A stretch of 64,000 nt of DNA from Sulfurospirillum sp. 1612 (lineage in GTDB: Bacteria; Campylobacterota; Campylobacteria; Campylobacterales; Sulfurospirillaceae): contig NZ_CP140614.1 of NCBI RefSeq assembly GCF_036556685.1, forward strand, positions 1,860,001-1,924,000, given 5' to 3'. Numbering within the stretch: the first letter of the stretch is position 1; the number at the start of each line of letters is the position of its first letter. The notes under the pieces are model-generated. The model was not told the origin of the DNA. It ran no database searches and saw only the letters and a list, made by a program, of their open reading frames with translations. The position numbers were made by a program, and so were the translations under genes. This document shows positions 56,117 through 64,000 of this stretch, piece after piece.

Positions 56117-57043
56117 TTAGACTTTTCTGACATATCTTCTATCATAGCCTGATGAGGTGTGACTTTGCGTGTGGGGCTCTTGATACGTTTCTTTGATGTC
56201 AAACTCTTTTTTTAATGTCTCTAATCTCGCCACTCTATCAGCAGTACTAGGATGCGTACGAAACAAATCACTCATAGCAAAATTTGATTTGCTAAAGGGA
56301 TTGATAATCATCATGTGTGCTGTTGTCGGTGTCGCTTCTCTTAGGGGTATTTGCTTGGCATAAGATTCAAGTTTCAAAAGAGCACTTTGAAGCCATTGCG
56401 GGTTTTGTGTGAGTCTTGCCGCGCCCTCATCGGCCATGTATTCTCTGCTGCGACTGACACTCATCTGGATTACCATCGCCGCAATGGGCAAAACAATCGC
56501 CATAATAATCATCATGATAGGATTACCATTTCGCTCACGATCTCCAAAAATCGCGCCAAATTGTAGCATATTGGCGATAAAGGATATAGCCCCTGCAAAT
56601 GTCGCTGCGATGGTTCCTATGAGGATATCATGATGCTTGACGTGAGAGAGTTCATGGGCTAAAACACCCTCAATCTCCCGCTCATCTAAGAGATTCAACA
56701 AACCCTCAGTAACGGCTATTGCAGCATGCTCAGGATTGCGACCGGTAGCAAAGGCGTTGGGTGCGGATTCTGGGATAATGTAGATTTTTGGCATCGGAAG
56801 ATTGGCTTTTTGTGATAATCTCTGGACGATTTTATAGAGTCCAGGTGCACTGCGCGCATCAACCTCTTTTCCTTTATAATGTGCCAAAACCATTTTATCT
56901 GAGAAATAATAAGCATAAAAATTCATCGCTCCAGCTAGTGCTAAAGCGATCAGCATCCCACTTTGTCCACCAACATAGTTACCAACAAAAACAAAAATAA
57001 CTGTCAAAAAGGTCAAAAGACCGATTGTTTTTATCTGTTCCAT
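56117..57043 (-). CDS. htpX: HtpX-type membrane metalloprotease
   Basis: About 308 aa from the ATG at 57043 (AGGAG upstream). M48 zinc protease with HELSH in [17 protein letters not shown], further ligand E in [16 protein letters not shown]-terminal two helices (about 10-30, 32-50) and two more near 155 and 185. Degrades misfolded membrane proteins. Monocistronic. Confidence 0.93.
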   Translation of the reverse strand: MEQIKTIGLLTFLTVIFVFVGNYVGGQSGMLIALALAGAMNFYAYYFSDKMVLAHYKGKEVDARSAPGLYKIVQRLSQKANLPMPKIYIIPESAPNAFATGRNPEHAAIAVTEGLLNLLDEREIEGVLAHELSHVKHHDILIGTIAATFAGAISFIANMLQFGAIFGDRERNGNPIMMIIMAIVLPIAAMVIQMSVSRSREYMADEGAARLTQNPQWLQSALLKLESYAKQIPLREATPTTAHMMIINPFSKSNFAMSDLFRTHPSTADRVARLETLKKEFDIKETYQEPHTQSHTSSGYDRRYVRKV

Positions 57044-57256
57044 TGTCAACTCCTAAAATTTTTTGAAATTATACTAGCAAAATATTAACAATTTTTTATG
57101 CAACCTGAGTGCCAGCGCATATCATTGCAATTTAAATGAAAGATACTGTTAAGACACCATTTGAGAGATTATTTGAATGTGAGAAATTTAGCGATTTAGA
57201 CGTGCATAAAATGATCTCAACTAAAGACCATTTTATGCATGGTATCTAAAAGTATT

Positions 57257-58276
57257 TTACTCTTTTGTTTTTAACTCTTTGAGTATTCTTTTTAAGGCAA
57301 ATACAAAACTCTCAGGGCTATCTTCTTGGCTGAAATGATTGGCATCTGCGATTAATTGCAAATTTCCATTGGGATAAAAAGAGCGCCATTTTGCGATGTT
57401 TTTGGCAGTTCCAAACCAAGGATCTTTAGCTCCGAATATAAACTCCACAGGTTTATGAGCCAGTGTAGGTAATTTTGCTTCTAATTGCTCCAACCAAGGT
57501 GCTGCATCAGTGATGGCTTGAGGAAATACTAATGTACCTTTTCGTGATTTTGGTGTGGGAAATGGCATCTTATAAGCATCTAAAATGGCTTTGTTGTTTT
57601 TTGTTGTTTCATTTAAAACACTCGGCAAAATTGTAGTCGCAAAGTAGTTGTTTTCAATCATTAATTTTTCCATTTTGGGTGTTTTCATCATTTCTGAAAA
57701 TTCTTTTAGTTTGCCTTTTGCTGGCCATGCCCAGGTATTGGAGATAACGAGACCCAAAATTTTATCGGGATTATCAGTAGCAACACTTAAGCCTATTGGC
57801 CCACCCCAATCTTGAACAACAAGGATAAATTTATCTAGTTTTAAATGTTCATGAAGTAATGCCTTGACCCATTTGACATGTTCTTGTGGCGTAAAACTGT
57901 AGTTTTTAGGAGTATCTGAAAAACCAAATCCCGGTAAATCAAAAGCAATCACCCTTGCATATTTTGACATTCCTTTAATAATTTTTCTATTTAAAAATGA
58001 CCAATCCGGATTTCCATGTGTCAAAACGATAGGAATGCCCGCTCCCTCATCAATATAGTGCATCGATACGCCATCTTTTTTAAACCAATTACTTTTAAAA
58101 GGATACTCTTTTTTATCTACGATAAAAGGTCTTTGTTTCATATTTGTTATATCTTTGTTAAAGACAACTGGATCTGCTTGTTGATTATAAATAATCGCTT
58201 CGGCCATCATATTGGTTATACCTACCGATAATAAGATACCAACGATAACTAAGCCCTTAAAATTCCTTTGTATCAT
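57257..58276 (-). CDS. Exported haloalkane-dehalogenase-like alpha/beta hydrolase
   Basis: A 339-aa protein with an N-terminal signal or anchor (about 8-25). The core has HGNPDW (oxyanion hole and halide-binding Asn/Trp pattern), nucleophile Asp in VVQDWGGPIGL, an acid in FGAKDPWFG and the catalytic His in ANHFSQED. Nucleophile Asp with the adjacent Trp points to haloalkane dehalogenase or fluoroacetate dehalogenase relatives rather than serine esterases. A periplasmic location would be unusual for that group. Downstream of a TetR gene with shared operators. Confidence 0.8.
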   Translation of the reverse strand: MIQRNFKGLVIVGILLSVGITNMMAEAIIYNQQADPVVFNKDITNMKQRPFIVDKKEYPFKSNWFKKDGVSMHYIDEGAGIPIVLTHGNPDWSFLNRKIIKGMSKYARVIAFDLPGFGFSDTPKNYSFTPQEHVKWVKALLHEHLKLDKFILVVQDWGGPIGLSVATDNPDKILGLVISNTWAWPAKGKLKEFSEMMKTPKMEKLMIENNYFATTILPSVLNETTKNNKAILDAYKMPFPTPKSRKGTLVFPQAITDAAPWLEQLEAKLPTLAHKPVEFIFGAKDPWFGTAKNIAKWRSFYPNGNLQLIADANHFSQEDSPESFVFALKRILKELKTKE

Positions 58277-58308
58277 GATGCATTCCTTGAGTTAAATTTA
58301 CAAAATGA

Positions 58309-58320
58309 TACCAAGTGGTA
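58309..58320. promoter_or_regulatory. TetR operator 1 (before the hydrolase gene)
   Basis: TACCA-AG-TGGTA, perfect 5-bp arms with a 2-bp centre, 33 bases before the hydrolase start codon at 58276. Same arms as at 58995-59006. Confidence 0.65.
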
Positions 58321-58343
58321 CGTTAATAGATGCTTAAATTTTA

Positions 58344-58355
58344 TACCACATAGTA
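58344..58355. promoter_or_regulatory. TetR operator 2 (imperfect)
   Basis: TACCA-CA-TAGTA, one mismatch from the TACCA-N2-TGGTA pattern, between the TetR stop and operator 1. Confidence 0.45.
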
Positions 58356-58361
58356 TTTTAA

Positions 58362-58961
58362 TTATTTAAAAACAGAAAATGCAAGTAGAAGTATCTCTTT
58401 GAGCTTCGATGTACTAAAGCCATTAAAGATTTTTGTCATGGCCATGCTCACTTGTGCATCGATGTAATTGACAGCAAGTTGTGTTGAGATATCTTTGGGA
58501 AATTCATTGTTGTTTTTTGCTCGCTCAATCCATCTGGTAAATGAACGTAAAAATTCTTCTTGGATTCTTTCAATCTGTGCTTGACTCTGGGCTCCTAATG
58601 GATATTTTAAATCGCGCGTTCTGATAAATAAACAACCGTATTGATTGGGACTGTTTGTTGTTAAAATATCGATGTATTCATTGAGTGTCTCGTCAAAAGA
58701 TTTATTTTGCAAAAATATTTTGTGAATAGGCTTCAAGACTTCTTGTTGATAGTGTTCTAAAACCGCCTTTATAAGTCCATCATCATTGCCAAATTCACGA
58801 TAAATCCCGGGTTTTGATACATTGGTACGTTTGCAGATTTTATTCAAAGAGATGGCCTCAATGCCCTCTTTCCAATATGCTTGCATACTGACATCTAACA
58901 CCTGCTTTCGATCTAGCGTTTTTGGTCTTCCTCTGGAGCGTTTTTTCTCTTCTGCTATCAT
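58362..58961 (-). CDS. TetR-family regulator of the hydrolase
   Basis: A 199-aa regulator. N-terminal helix-turn-helix EAISLNKICKRTNVSKPGIYREFGNDDGLIKAVLEHY is the TetR pattern; the rest is a helical ligand domain. It precedes the hydrolase gene on the same strand, 85 bases apart, with operators in front of both genes. Ligand unknown, possibly an organohalide or related electrophile. Confidence 0.88.
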   Translation of the reverse strand: MIAEEKKRSRGRPKTLDRKQVLDVSMQAYWKEGIEAISLNKICKRTNVSKPGIYREFGNDDGLIKAVLEHYQQEVLKPIHKIFLQNKSFDETLNEYIDILTTNSPNQYGCLFIRTRDLKYPLGAQSQAQIERIQEEFLRSFTRWIERAKNNNEFPKDISTQLAVNYIDAQVSMAMTKIFNGFSTSKLKEILLLAFSVFK

Positions 58962-58994
58962 GATCTAACCTTTTTAATTCAATAACATTTATAT

Positions 58995-59006
58995 TACCAC
59001 ATGGTA
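58995..59006. promoter_or_regulatory. TetR operator 3 (before the TetR gene)
   Basis: TACCA-CA-TGGTA, perfect arms, 34 bases before the TetR start at 58961, suggesting autoregulation. Confidence 0.65.
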
Positions 59007-59369
59007 CTTTAATTTGTATTAAATTATTATATCTTGCATTTTCTTTGAGTACTTCACATCATTTTATAAAATTCATACATAAGTTTTGGTTTAGAACTGT
59101 ATCCGTGAGACTAAAATAATAACAGGGATTAAAAATGAAGTGGCGGACAGAGAGGAATTCAAAAAAATCGTATGGTTTTATTACTAGAAATCATCAAAAT
59201 CGCGTGTTGCAAATCCATTAAACAGAAAAACTGTTCTAATTTTTAAGTCCTCTATTATCCTGAATATCTAAGACTTAATGCGAAATCATAGAATTACTTC
59301 ATCGCTTTATCATATAATTGCAACATAAGTATGGCTGTAGTAAAATGATAAATGACTTAAAATATAAAA
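59007..59369. other. Gene-free stretch: left end of the tRNA-Ser element
   Basis: No supported gene. It holds the left copy of the att repeat (59124-59160), a short AACAG/CTGTT hairpin near 59220 followed by a T-rich run, and a promoter-like TATAAT at 59313-59318 that points into the unknown gene at 59394. Confidence 0.6.
59124..59160. repeat. Left attachment-site repeat of the tRNA-Ser element
   Basis: 37-bp direct repeat of 61384-61420 with one mismatch (36/37; the first 32 bp are identical). The last 20 bases copy the 3' end of tRNA-Ser (CCA, discriminator, acceptor strand), so this is the displaced att copy of an integration event. The distance between copies is 2,260 bp. Confidence 0.85.
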
Positions 59370-59393
59370 ATGAGTTTGATAGGACGGTTGCAA

Positions 59394-60500
59394 ATGAAAG
59401 AATTGTTTAGAGCAAATCTATATCTAGCTGATAGTGATAGCGTAATTTCTCAAAATAGTAATGAAAATTATATTGTAAAATTTAAATCTAGTTTATTATT
59501 AGCGAAATCAATCGGAATGAATCCAAATATGATAATAGATAGTCTTGGTTTTGAAAAAGTTTGTCAAGATGATAATATAAAAAAATTTCTTATTAGAAGA
59601 ATCAATCAGTCAAAAGAAGAAGAAGGCCCTAAATATTCTATTAAGGTGCATATATTTAATAACTTTATTGAAAAAAACTATTTTGACTGTAATAAAACTG
59701 ATAATCCATTTCAAAGATATTATGAAAAAATGATAGAAGACCCTTATCATTTTAGTTCATATGGACTCAAAAAAAATGAATTGGAAAAGAATTCTGAGCA
59801 TAAAAAACGAAAAAATGAAAGATTAGAGGTATTATACAAGTTTGGGCATGAAATTTACCACAAGACTGGTTCCAACATATTTGAAATACACAATCATGAT
59901 TCCAATAAATTAAGAGACTTAATCATTGATAGGATAAACTTCACCCAAAAAGAAATCAAAAAAGATGAATACCTTTCTTCAGAAAACAGCACAAAGGAAT
60001 ACTTGAATCTATTAAAAGAATTTATTGATATGATAAAATATAATCAGAATATATTAAATCGTTCACATTTTTATGACCTATTAAAAGAAGACAATATTAA
60101 GAAGGGTTTTAGCGAAAATATAATTAACAAAGTAAAAAAAGATATTATTGATATATCATACAGCAGCTCATTTATTAAAGAAGGAGAGATATACAGATAT
60201 AAGAGCATTCCAAAATTGGACACTTTTCTTGCGAGAATTTTTAATATGTATACAGAAAAAGAATTTGTATTTCAACTTGAAAATTTATATAAAGAATTTA
60301 AAAATCTAAAATCTAAAATTGAAATCATAGATTTGATGGTACATCCAACAAAAATGTGTAATTATCTTCTCAATGAATTAATGAATACCACCCAAGATAA
60401 AGGAATCAATATATTACATACTTACGCTTCTAGAATCATTAGTAGGACTAAGGTGATGGGAATTGCTGATTCAGAGAACTTAGTAATAGGGATGAAATAA
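59394..60500 (+). CDS. Unrecognised cargo protein of the tRNA-Ser element
   Basis: About 368 aa from the ATG at 59394, which has AGGACGG upstream; an in-frame ATG at 59370 lacks a ribosome site. Soluble, with no signal or membrane segment, rich in Lys, Asn, Ile and Glu. Many predicted helices (LKEFIDMIKYNQNILN; FQLENLYKEFKNLKSKIEIIDLMVHP). FGHEIYHKTG and EIHNHDSNK are His-containing patches, but no catalytic motif is certain. The stop overlaps the NUDIX start (TAATG), so the two proteins are made together and likely act together. I could not assign a family. Confidence 0.8.
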   Translation: MKELFRANLYLADSDSVISQNSNENYIVKFKSSLLLAKSIGMNPNMIIDSLGFEKVCQDDNIKKFLIRRINQSKEEEGPKYSIKVHIFNNFIEKNYFDCNKTDNPFQRYYEKMIEDPYHFSSYGLKKNELEKNSEHKKRKNERLEVLYKFGHEIYHKTGSNIFEIHNHDSNKLRDLIIDRINFTQKEIKKDEYLSSENSTKEYLNLLKEFIDMIKYNQNILNRSHFYDLLKEDNIKKGFSENIINKVKKDIIDISYSSSFIKEGEIYRYKSIPKLDTFLARIFNMYTEKEFVFQLENLYKEFKNLKSKIEIIDLMVHPTKMCNYLLNELMNTTQDKGINILHTYASRIISRTKVMGIADSENLVIGMK

Positions 60501-61054
60501 TGTTGTACACTCAACAAACAAATTCTATCTTCAAAAATAATTATATTGAGCTACAAAATAATTTAGTAAAAAATGAACAGACGAACCAAGTATTCAAACA
60601 TATTAAAATAATTGAAAAGAATACAATAAAACCAGGGAGTGTAATTTTGTGTGAATATAAGAAAAAAATTATGCTACTTGAATTATATAGATATGGAATA
60701 AATGCCATATCTTGGGAATTTCCCAGAGGATATATAGAGGATAACGAATCATTGAGTGAATGTGCAATTAGAGAACTTTATGAAGAAGCTAATATTATTT
60801 TCAATAAAGAAACTGATCAAATAATTCAACTAGGCGAAACTGCAGTAAACTCTTCTATTATGGCTTCTAAAGTTTCATTATTTTTGGTTAAGATTAATCA
60901 TACTATTGATATAAAACTTCAAAACAATGAAAATATTAAATCAATAAGTTGGATTACCCAAAAGGAAATACAAGATTATATTAAAAATGGAATAATTATT
61001 GACAGCTTTACAATTAACACTTTAATGTTTTATAATCTAACATATAACTACTAA
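60500..61054 (+). CDS. NUDIX hydrolase cargo protein
   Basis: A 184-aa protein with a complete NUDIX box: GYIEDNESLSECAIRELYEEA (G-x5-E-x7-R-E-x2-E-E pattern). The flanking VILCEYKKKIMLLELYRYGINAISWEFPRG resembles ADP-ribose pyrophosphatase-type NUDIX enzymes (WEFPrG). It probably hydrolyses an ADP-ribose- or nucleotide-type diphosphate. Coupled by overlapping TAATG to the upstream unknown gene. The stop lies where the integrase remnant begins. Confidence 0.88.
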   Translation: MLYTQQTNSIFKNNYIELQNNLVKNEQTNQVFKHIKIIEKNTIKPGSVILCEYKKKIMLLELYRYGINAISWEFPRGYIEDNESLSECAIRELYEEANIIFNKETDQIIQLGETAVNSSIMASKVSLFLVKINHTIDIKLQNNENIKSISWITQKEIQDYIKNGIIIDSFTINTLMFYNLTYNY

Positions 61055-61325
61055 AGTCTATAGATTAGGAGAGCCTTTTAATACTTGTGACAAAATCAGT
61101 TCTCATTATTGGAAACCTACATTAAAAAAGTTAGGCGTTACCTATCGTAACCTATATCAAATGAGACACACTTTTGCGTCCCTTATGATATCAAATGGGG
61201 AAGATATTTTGTGGGTTTCTAATATGTTAGGTCACAAACACAGCTCAATGACTCTTGATATGTATGCTCGATATGTCAGGCAAAAAAGTAGGAAAAGAGC
61301 TACCTTTTTACAAGATGCTTCCTGA
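61053..61325 (+). pseudogene. C-terminal remnant of a tyrosine recombinase
   Basis: Frame open from 61041 to the TGA at 61323-61325 with no start codon or ribosome site. It reads KVYRLGEPFNTCDKIS..., then LYQMRHTFASLMISNGEDILWVSNMLGHKHSSMT and MYARYVR, i.e. the R-H-x-x-[ST] box, the LGHxxxxMT box and the catalytic Tyr of phage-type integrases. All of the N-terminal and most of the central part, including the first catalytic Arg, is missing. The remnant points at tRNA-Ser, the normal position for an integrase beside its att site. Confidence 0.88.
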
Positions 61326-61383
61326 TGTTTTGGGCACAATTTGGGCACAGTAGATTTTTTCTCTTAACAAAGTACCGTAAAAT

Positions 61384-61420
61384 AGGGATTAAAAATGAAG
61401 TGGCGGACAGAGAGGGATTC
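61384..61420. repeat. Right attachment-site repeat (within tRNA-Ser)
   Basis: Second copy of the 37-bp repeat; 20 of its bases are the 3' end of the intact tRNA-Ser gene. Confidence 0.85.
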
Positions 61421-61491
61421 GAACCCTCGGTACCCTTACGAGTACGCATCCTTAGCAGGGATGTGGTTTCAGCCAACTCACCCATCTGTCC
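61401..61491 (-). tRNA. tRNA-Ser (GCU)
   Basis: 91 nt including encoded CCA. Acceptor stem GGACAGA/TCTGTCC, anticodon stem CATCC/GGATG around loop CTGCTAA (anticodon GCU, reads AGC/AGU), long variable arm typical of serine tRNA, T arm GAGGG-TTCGAAT-CCCTC. Serves as integration site for the element to its left. Confidence 0.96.
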
Positions 61492-61549
61492 ATCTTAAAA
61501 AGTAGAACGAAATTATATCATTTATAGATAATTTCAGGCTTAAATTTTG

Positions 61550-62926
61550 CTATTCTAAGATCCAAACTGAGAAATTTTTGCCTTTTATCTTGCCTTCTTT
61601 GAGTTGAGAGAAAGCTTTCTTGATGTATGGCTTCTCAATTGCCACATAACTTTGTTTCTCAAAGATGTCAATCTTACCGATTGAACTCCCGGGAAGTCGT
61701 GCATCTTTGGTCAAGGCTCCGAGGATATCTCCTGCTCGCATTTTACTTTTTTTGCCCCCTTCGATGACGAGTGTCATATATGCTGGTTGCATCGCAAAAT
61801 TTTTATCATACTTCAATGCATCTGTATCCAAAAAGCTACGTGTCTCATCTCGATACGGTTCTACTTTTTCAGTTTCATACTCATCAAACAGTGTCACAGC
61901 AATCCCTTCCCTGCCCGCTCTTGCTGTTCTGCCGATACGATGGGTGTAGGTCTCCTGGGAGTGTGGCACATCATAATTGATCACCATGGAAAGCTCTTTA
62001 ATATCAAGTCCGCGTGCTGCGACATCGGTAGCCACGAGGATGGGGCAACTATGGTTAGCAAATTGCACCAGTACATCGACACGCTCATACTGTTCTAAAT
62101 CACCATGTAATGCGAGGGCATCAATATTTTTGCTACGAAGCGCTTTTGCAATCTCATCGGTTTCAATCTTCGTATTACAAAAGATAATCACGTTCTTAGG
62201 TTGATACTCATAGAGAATCTTCATCAAATTTGCCAACTTGCTTCGTGATGGCATGTGATAGAAATACTGCTTGACGTTATTAGCCACCTCTTCACTTGCC
62301 GCTTTAACCATTTCTGGATTGTTTTGTATGGTGCTTGCAAATCCTACTATTTCATCTGGAAATGTTGCGGAAAACAACAAAGTTTGTCTCTGCTTTGGAA
62401 CGTGGGAGATGACTTTTTCAATCTCTTCAATAAATCCCATATCGAGCATGCGATCGGCTTCATCGAGTACCAGAGTTTTGACATGGTTGAGATTCAAAGA
62501 TTCCTTTTTGAGATGTTGCAAAATACGCCCCGGTGTCCCAACGACGATATGAGCACCATGTCGCAAGGAACCCAGTTGCGGACCAAATGCCACACCACCG
62601 CATAGAGTGAGAATCTTGATGTTGTGTTTAAATTTGGCAATATTTCGCAACTCATGCGCCACTTGTTCGGCTAATTCACGTGTCGGACACAAGATGAGAG
62701 ATTGGATTTTGAAGTTTTTGACATCGAGTTTTGAGAGTAGCCCGATACCAAAGGCAGCGGTTTTACCACTGCCCGTTTTTGCCTCAGCGATGACATCTTT
62801 GCCTGAGAGAATATGTGGCAAACTCAAAGCTTGTACCGGAGTCATCTGCTCATATCCCAATGCCGCAAGATTGTCCCGCATTGAAGGGGAGAGTCCTAAC
62901 GTTGCAAAATCGTGTGAATCAGACAT
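61550..62926 (-). CDS. dbpA: DbpA-like DEAD-box RNA helicase
   Basis: About 458 aa from the ATG at 62926; 19 more upstream codons would run inside ywbE. Motifs: Q motif MTPVQALSLP, AEAKTGSGKTAAF, PTRELAEQ, VLDEADRMLD, LFSATFPDE, HRIGRTARAG. The C-terminal about 75 residues (KSKMRAGDILGALTKDARLPGSSIGKIDIFEKQSYVAI) match the DbpA RNA-binding domain that targets 23S rRNA helix 92. Role in large-subunit assembly. Overlaps ywbE. Confidence 0.9.
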   Translation of the reverse strand: MSDSHDFATLGLSPSMRDNLAALGYEQMTPVQALSLPHILSGKDVIAEAKTGSGKTAAFGIGLLSKLDVKNFKIQSLILCPTRELAEQVAHELRNIAKFKHNIKILTLCGGVAFGPQLGSLRHGAHIVVGTPGRILQHLKKESLNLNHVKTLVLDEADRMLDMGFIEEIEKVISHVPKQRQTLLFSATFPDEIVGFASTIQNNPEMVKAASEEVANNVKQYFYHMPSRSKLANLMKILYEYQPKNVIIFCNTKIETDEIAKALRSKNIDALALHGDLEQYERVDVLVQFANHSCPILVATDVAARGLDIKELSMVINYDVPHSQETYTHRIGRTARAGREGIAVTLFDEYETEKVEPYRDETRSFLDTDALKYDKNFAMQPAYMTLVIEGGKKSKMRAGDILGALTKDARLPGSSIGKIDIFEKQSYVAIEKPYIKKAFSQLKEGKIKGKNFSVWILE

Positions 62927-63116
62927 CCATAATCTTTTGTACGCGTCCGACTTGACCCTCTTCAAGTCGAACCTTGATTCCATGTGGATGGGTAGGAGAG
63001 TTTGTCAAAATATCTTTGACAATACCCTCGGTGAGTTTACCACTGCGTTGGTCTTGTTTTAAAACAATAGCGACTTTTAGGCCACTTCTTATATCTTTTC
63101 TATTTTTTCCATTCAA
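62919..63116 (-). CDS. ywbE: YwbE-family protein
   Basis: A 65-aa protein of the DUF2196 family: RSGLKVAIVLKQDQRSGKLTEGIVKDILTNSPTHPHGIKVRLEEGQVGRVQ in outline, an SH3-like small fold. Starts at TTG (63114-63116) with AAAGGAA upstream. Function unknown; overlaps the DbpA-like helicase gene. Confidence 0.88.
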   Translation of the reverse strand: MNGKNRKDIRSGLKVAIVLKQDQRSGKLTEGIVKDILTNSPTHPHGIKVRLEEGQVGRVQKIMDV

Positions 63117-63126
63117 TGGGATTCCT

Positions 63127-64000
63127 TTAGGGTTGTTTCACCACGCCGTTATAAAATACGCTGCATTTTTTATTCTCTTTTTTCGCCGGTGCTACGACTC
63201 CTGAAATCTTTCCAAAGAGTGAGGTAGCCATATTGGTGACGGTGCTGATCATAGATTCATCTACTTTAACACTCGGTTTGCTAAAAGTGCCTTCTATGGT
63301 TTGTGAAAATTTTGCGCAATTATTTGCTTCTAATACACCCAGTTGCACATTTAAAAATCGCTCATTTATCAAATTTAACTGACCTTTAATCGCGACTCTA
63401 TTTTTACCTGTTGCCATAGCAACATCACTCAAATCGGCGATGCCTTTGGCGATTTTCGTCTCGATGTGCAAGTGCTTCAAGAGTGTCGTCCCACTATTTG
63501 CACCACCATAAATCCCTGACATGTCACTCGATTTTGAGAGCAAGAAGCCAAGAGGTCCCGCTACTAAAGAAGCGCCCACATCTGTCAAGTCAACATTTTT
63601 AGCTTTATCATACCCGCTCAAGATTTTATCCAGATCAAATCCTTTGATTCCGACATCTTTACCATCGATAATCGCTACGCCATTAAGAGTACGCTTGATG
63701 GTATTCATGTCACCCAAACTGAGAGTAAATTTCTTATGTACGCTAACTGATCCACTTAAAATATCTTTTTTGATATATTCTTTTGAGAAATTGGCTAATT
63801 TAAAATCAGGCACATCGGCTTCAATTTCTAAATATGGTACTTTTTTATTGAGATCTAGCTTCCCTTTTGCCGTTGCGAGAGAGTCATACATCGTAAGTTT
63901 GAGATTTTTCAAGTTTGCAATCGCATCTTTTAAATCCAAATCCACCGATATATCTTTGATTTTATATTGATTAAAAATCACCGCTTTAATCTGAGTGTTC
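63127..64000 (-). CDS. AsmA-like envelope protein, C-terminal part (runs off window)
   Basis: At least 290 residues, open to the window edge with no start. Repetitive beta-strand pattern (ISVDLDLKDAIANLKNLKLTMYDSLATAKGKLDLN; VDLTDVGASLVAGPLGFLLSKSS; GTFSKPSVKVDESMI) is typical of the C-terminal region of AsmA-family proteins, which are anchored in the inner membrane and linked to lipid transport to the outer membrane. Ten bases from ywbE on the same strand. Confidence 0.75.
   Translation of the reverse strand, partial: NTQIKAVIFNQYKIKDISVDLDLKDAIANLKNLKLTMYDSLATAKGKLDLNKKVPYLEIEADVPDFKLANFSKEYIKKDILSGSVSVHKKFTLSLGDMNTIKRTLNGVAIIDGKDVGIKGFDLDKILSGYDKAKNVDLTDVGASLVAGPLGFLLSKSSDMSGIYGGANSGTTLLKHLHIETKIAKGIADLSDVAMATGKNRVAIKGQLNLINERFLNVQLGVLEANNCAKFSQTIEGTFSKPSVKVDESMISTVTNMATSLFGKISGVVAPAKKENKKCSVFYNGVVKQP

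Larger units (their letters stand above)
59124..61420 (+). mobile_element. Decayed integrative element at tRNA-Ser(GCU)
   Basis: Bounded by the two att repeats. It contains an unknown gene, a NUDIX gene and the C-terminal part of a tyrosine recombinase, all on the plus strand toward the tRNA. The DNA of the two cargo genes is visibly more A/T-rich than neighbouring genes, as expected for foreign DNA. No excision genes or complete integrase remain, so it is immobile by itself. Confidence 0.8.

Noticed and set aside
61300-61485. 61-aa minus-strand frame through tRNA-Ser
   Set aside because: It is a translation of the tRNA gene itself and its flank.
62926-62983. Upstream start of the DEAD-box helicase at 62983
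   Set aside because: The extra 19 codons overlap ywbE, do not match the family and lack a ribosome site; the start at 62926 fits the Q-motif spacing.
1-64000. Phase-variable homopolymer tracts (long G or C runs) as known in Campylobacter and Helicobacter
   Set aside because: No G or C run long enough for slippage was seen; the only run of note is five C in ispDF.

Overview
The window looks like a chromosomal segment of a Campylobacterota (Epsilonproteobacteria) bacterium, probably a free-living sulfur-metabolising member related to Sulfurimonas, Sulfurovum or Sulfurospirillum. This rests on the bifunctional IspDF fusion, the long DapD type, an HP1021/Cj1608-type atypical response regulator, AT-rich DNA, and a dapD-mrp-ispDF-regulator-sat-pgpA order that matches the Cj1605-Cj1610 neighbourhood of Campylobacter jejuni as I remember it. 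No database search was possible, so genus is inference.

Layout. 1-3350: a two-component system (7TM-DISM histidine kinase and OmpR-type regulator) followed by a small lipoprotein gene broken by one in-frame stop; the lipoprotein gene and the signal-peptide gene at the window edge share the same promoter layout. 3410-7900: fumarase, then a sulfur-trafficking cassette (rhodanese, small anchored protein ending in Cys, two YeeE/YedE half-transporters, MarR regulator). 8030-21600: housekeeping genes (AEC permease, SUI1 protein, ABC-F ATPase, dapD, mrp, ispDF, HP1021-like regulator, ATP-sulfurylase-like protein, pgpA, yigZ-like gene, modD, proC, DUF4197 gene, PhnP-like hydrolase). 21577-26880: a complete suf operon, sufBCDSE plus a DUF59 gene, divergent from thiE. 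27690-41550: D-amino-acid transaminase, transporters (LysE, MFS, APC, CPA2, Nramp), a geranylgeranyl-reductase-like flavoprotein, NnrS and Tex. 41680-45100: a TPP riboswitch followed by thiBPQ. 45300-55200: second AEC permease, an HD-GYP sensor with a degenerate GGDEF tail, and a MarR-TolC-HlyD-ABC export operon. 55250-58960: PLD-family protein, HtpX, and a TetR regulator with an exported haloalkane-dehalogenase-like hydrolase. 59124-61420: a decayed integrative element in tRNA-Ser(GCU). 61550-64000: DbpA-like helicase, YwbE and the end of an AsmA-like gene.

Most notable signals: (1) a 2.26-kb tRNA-Ser element bounded by a 37-bp direct repeat, carrying an unrecognised 368-aa gene coupled to a NUDIX hydrolase and ending in an integrase stub; (2) two promoters with identical TGCAATG-N4-TGCAATG direct repeats exactly 9 bp from the -10, flanking a two-component locus; (3) repeated TACCA-N2-TGGTA operators around the TetR/dehalogenase pair; (4) a standalone 87-aa protein sharing an almost half-identical domain with the C-terminus of a PLD-family protein 19 kb away; (5) FNR-type palindromes upstream of nnrS and fumC. 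All functions are inferred from sequence motifs read by eye.
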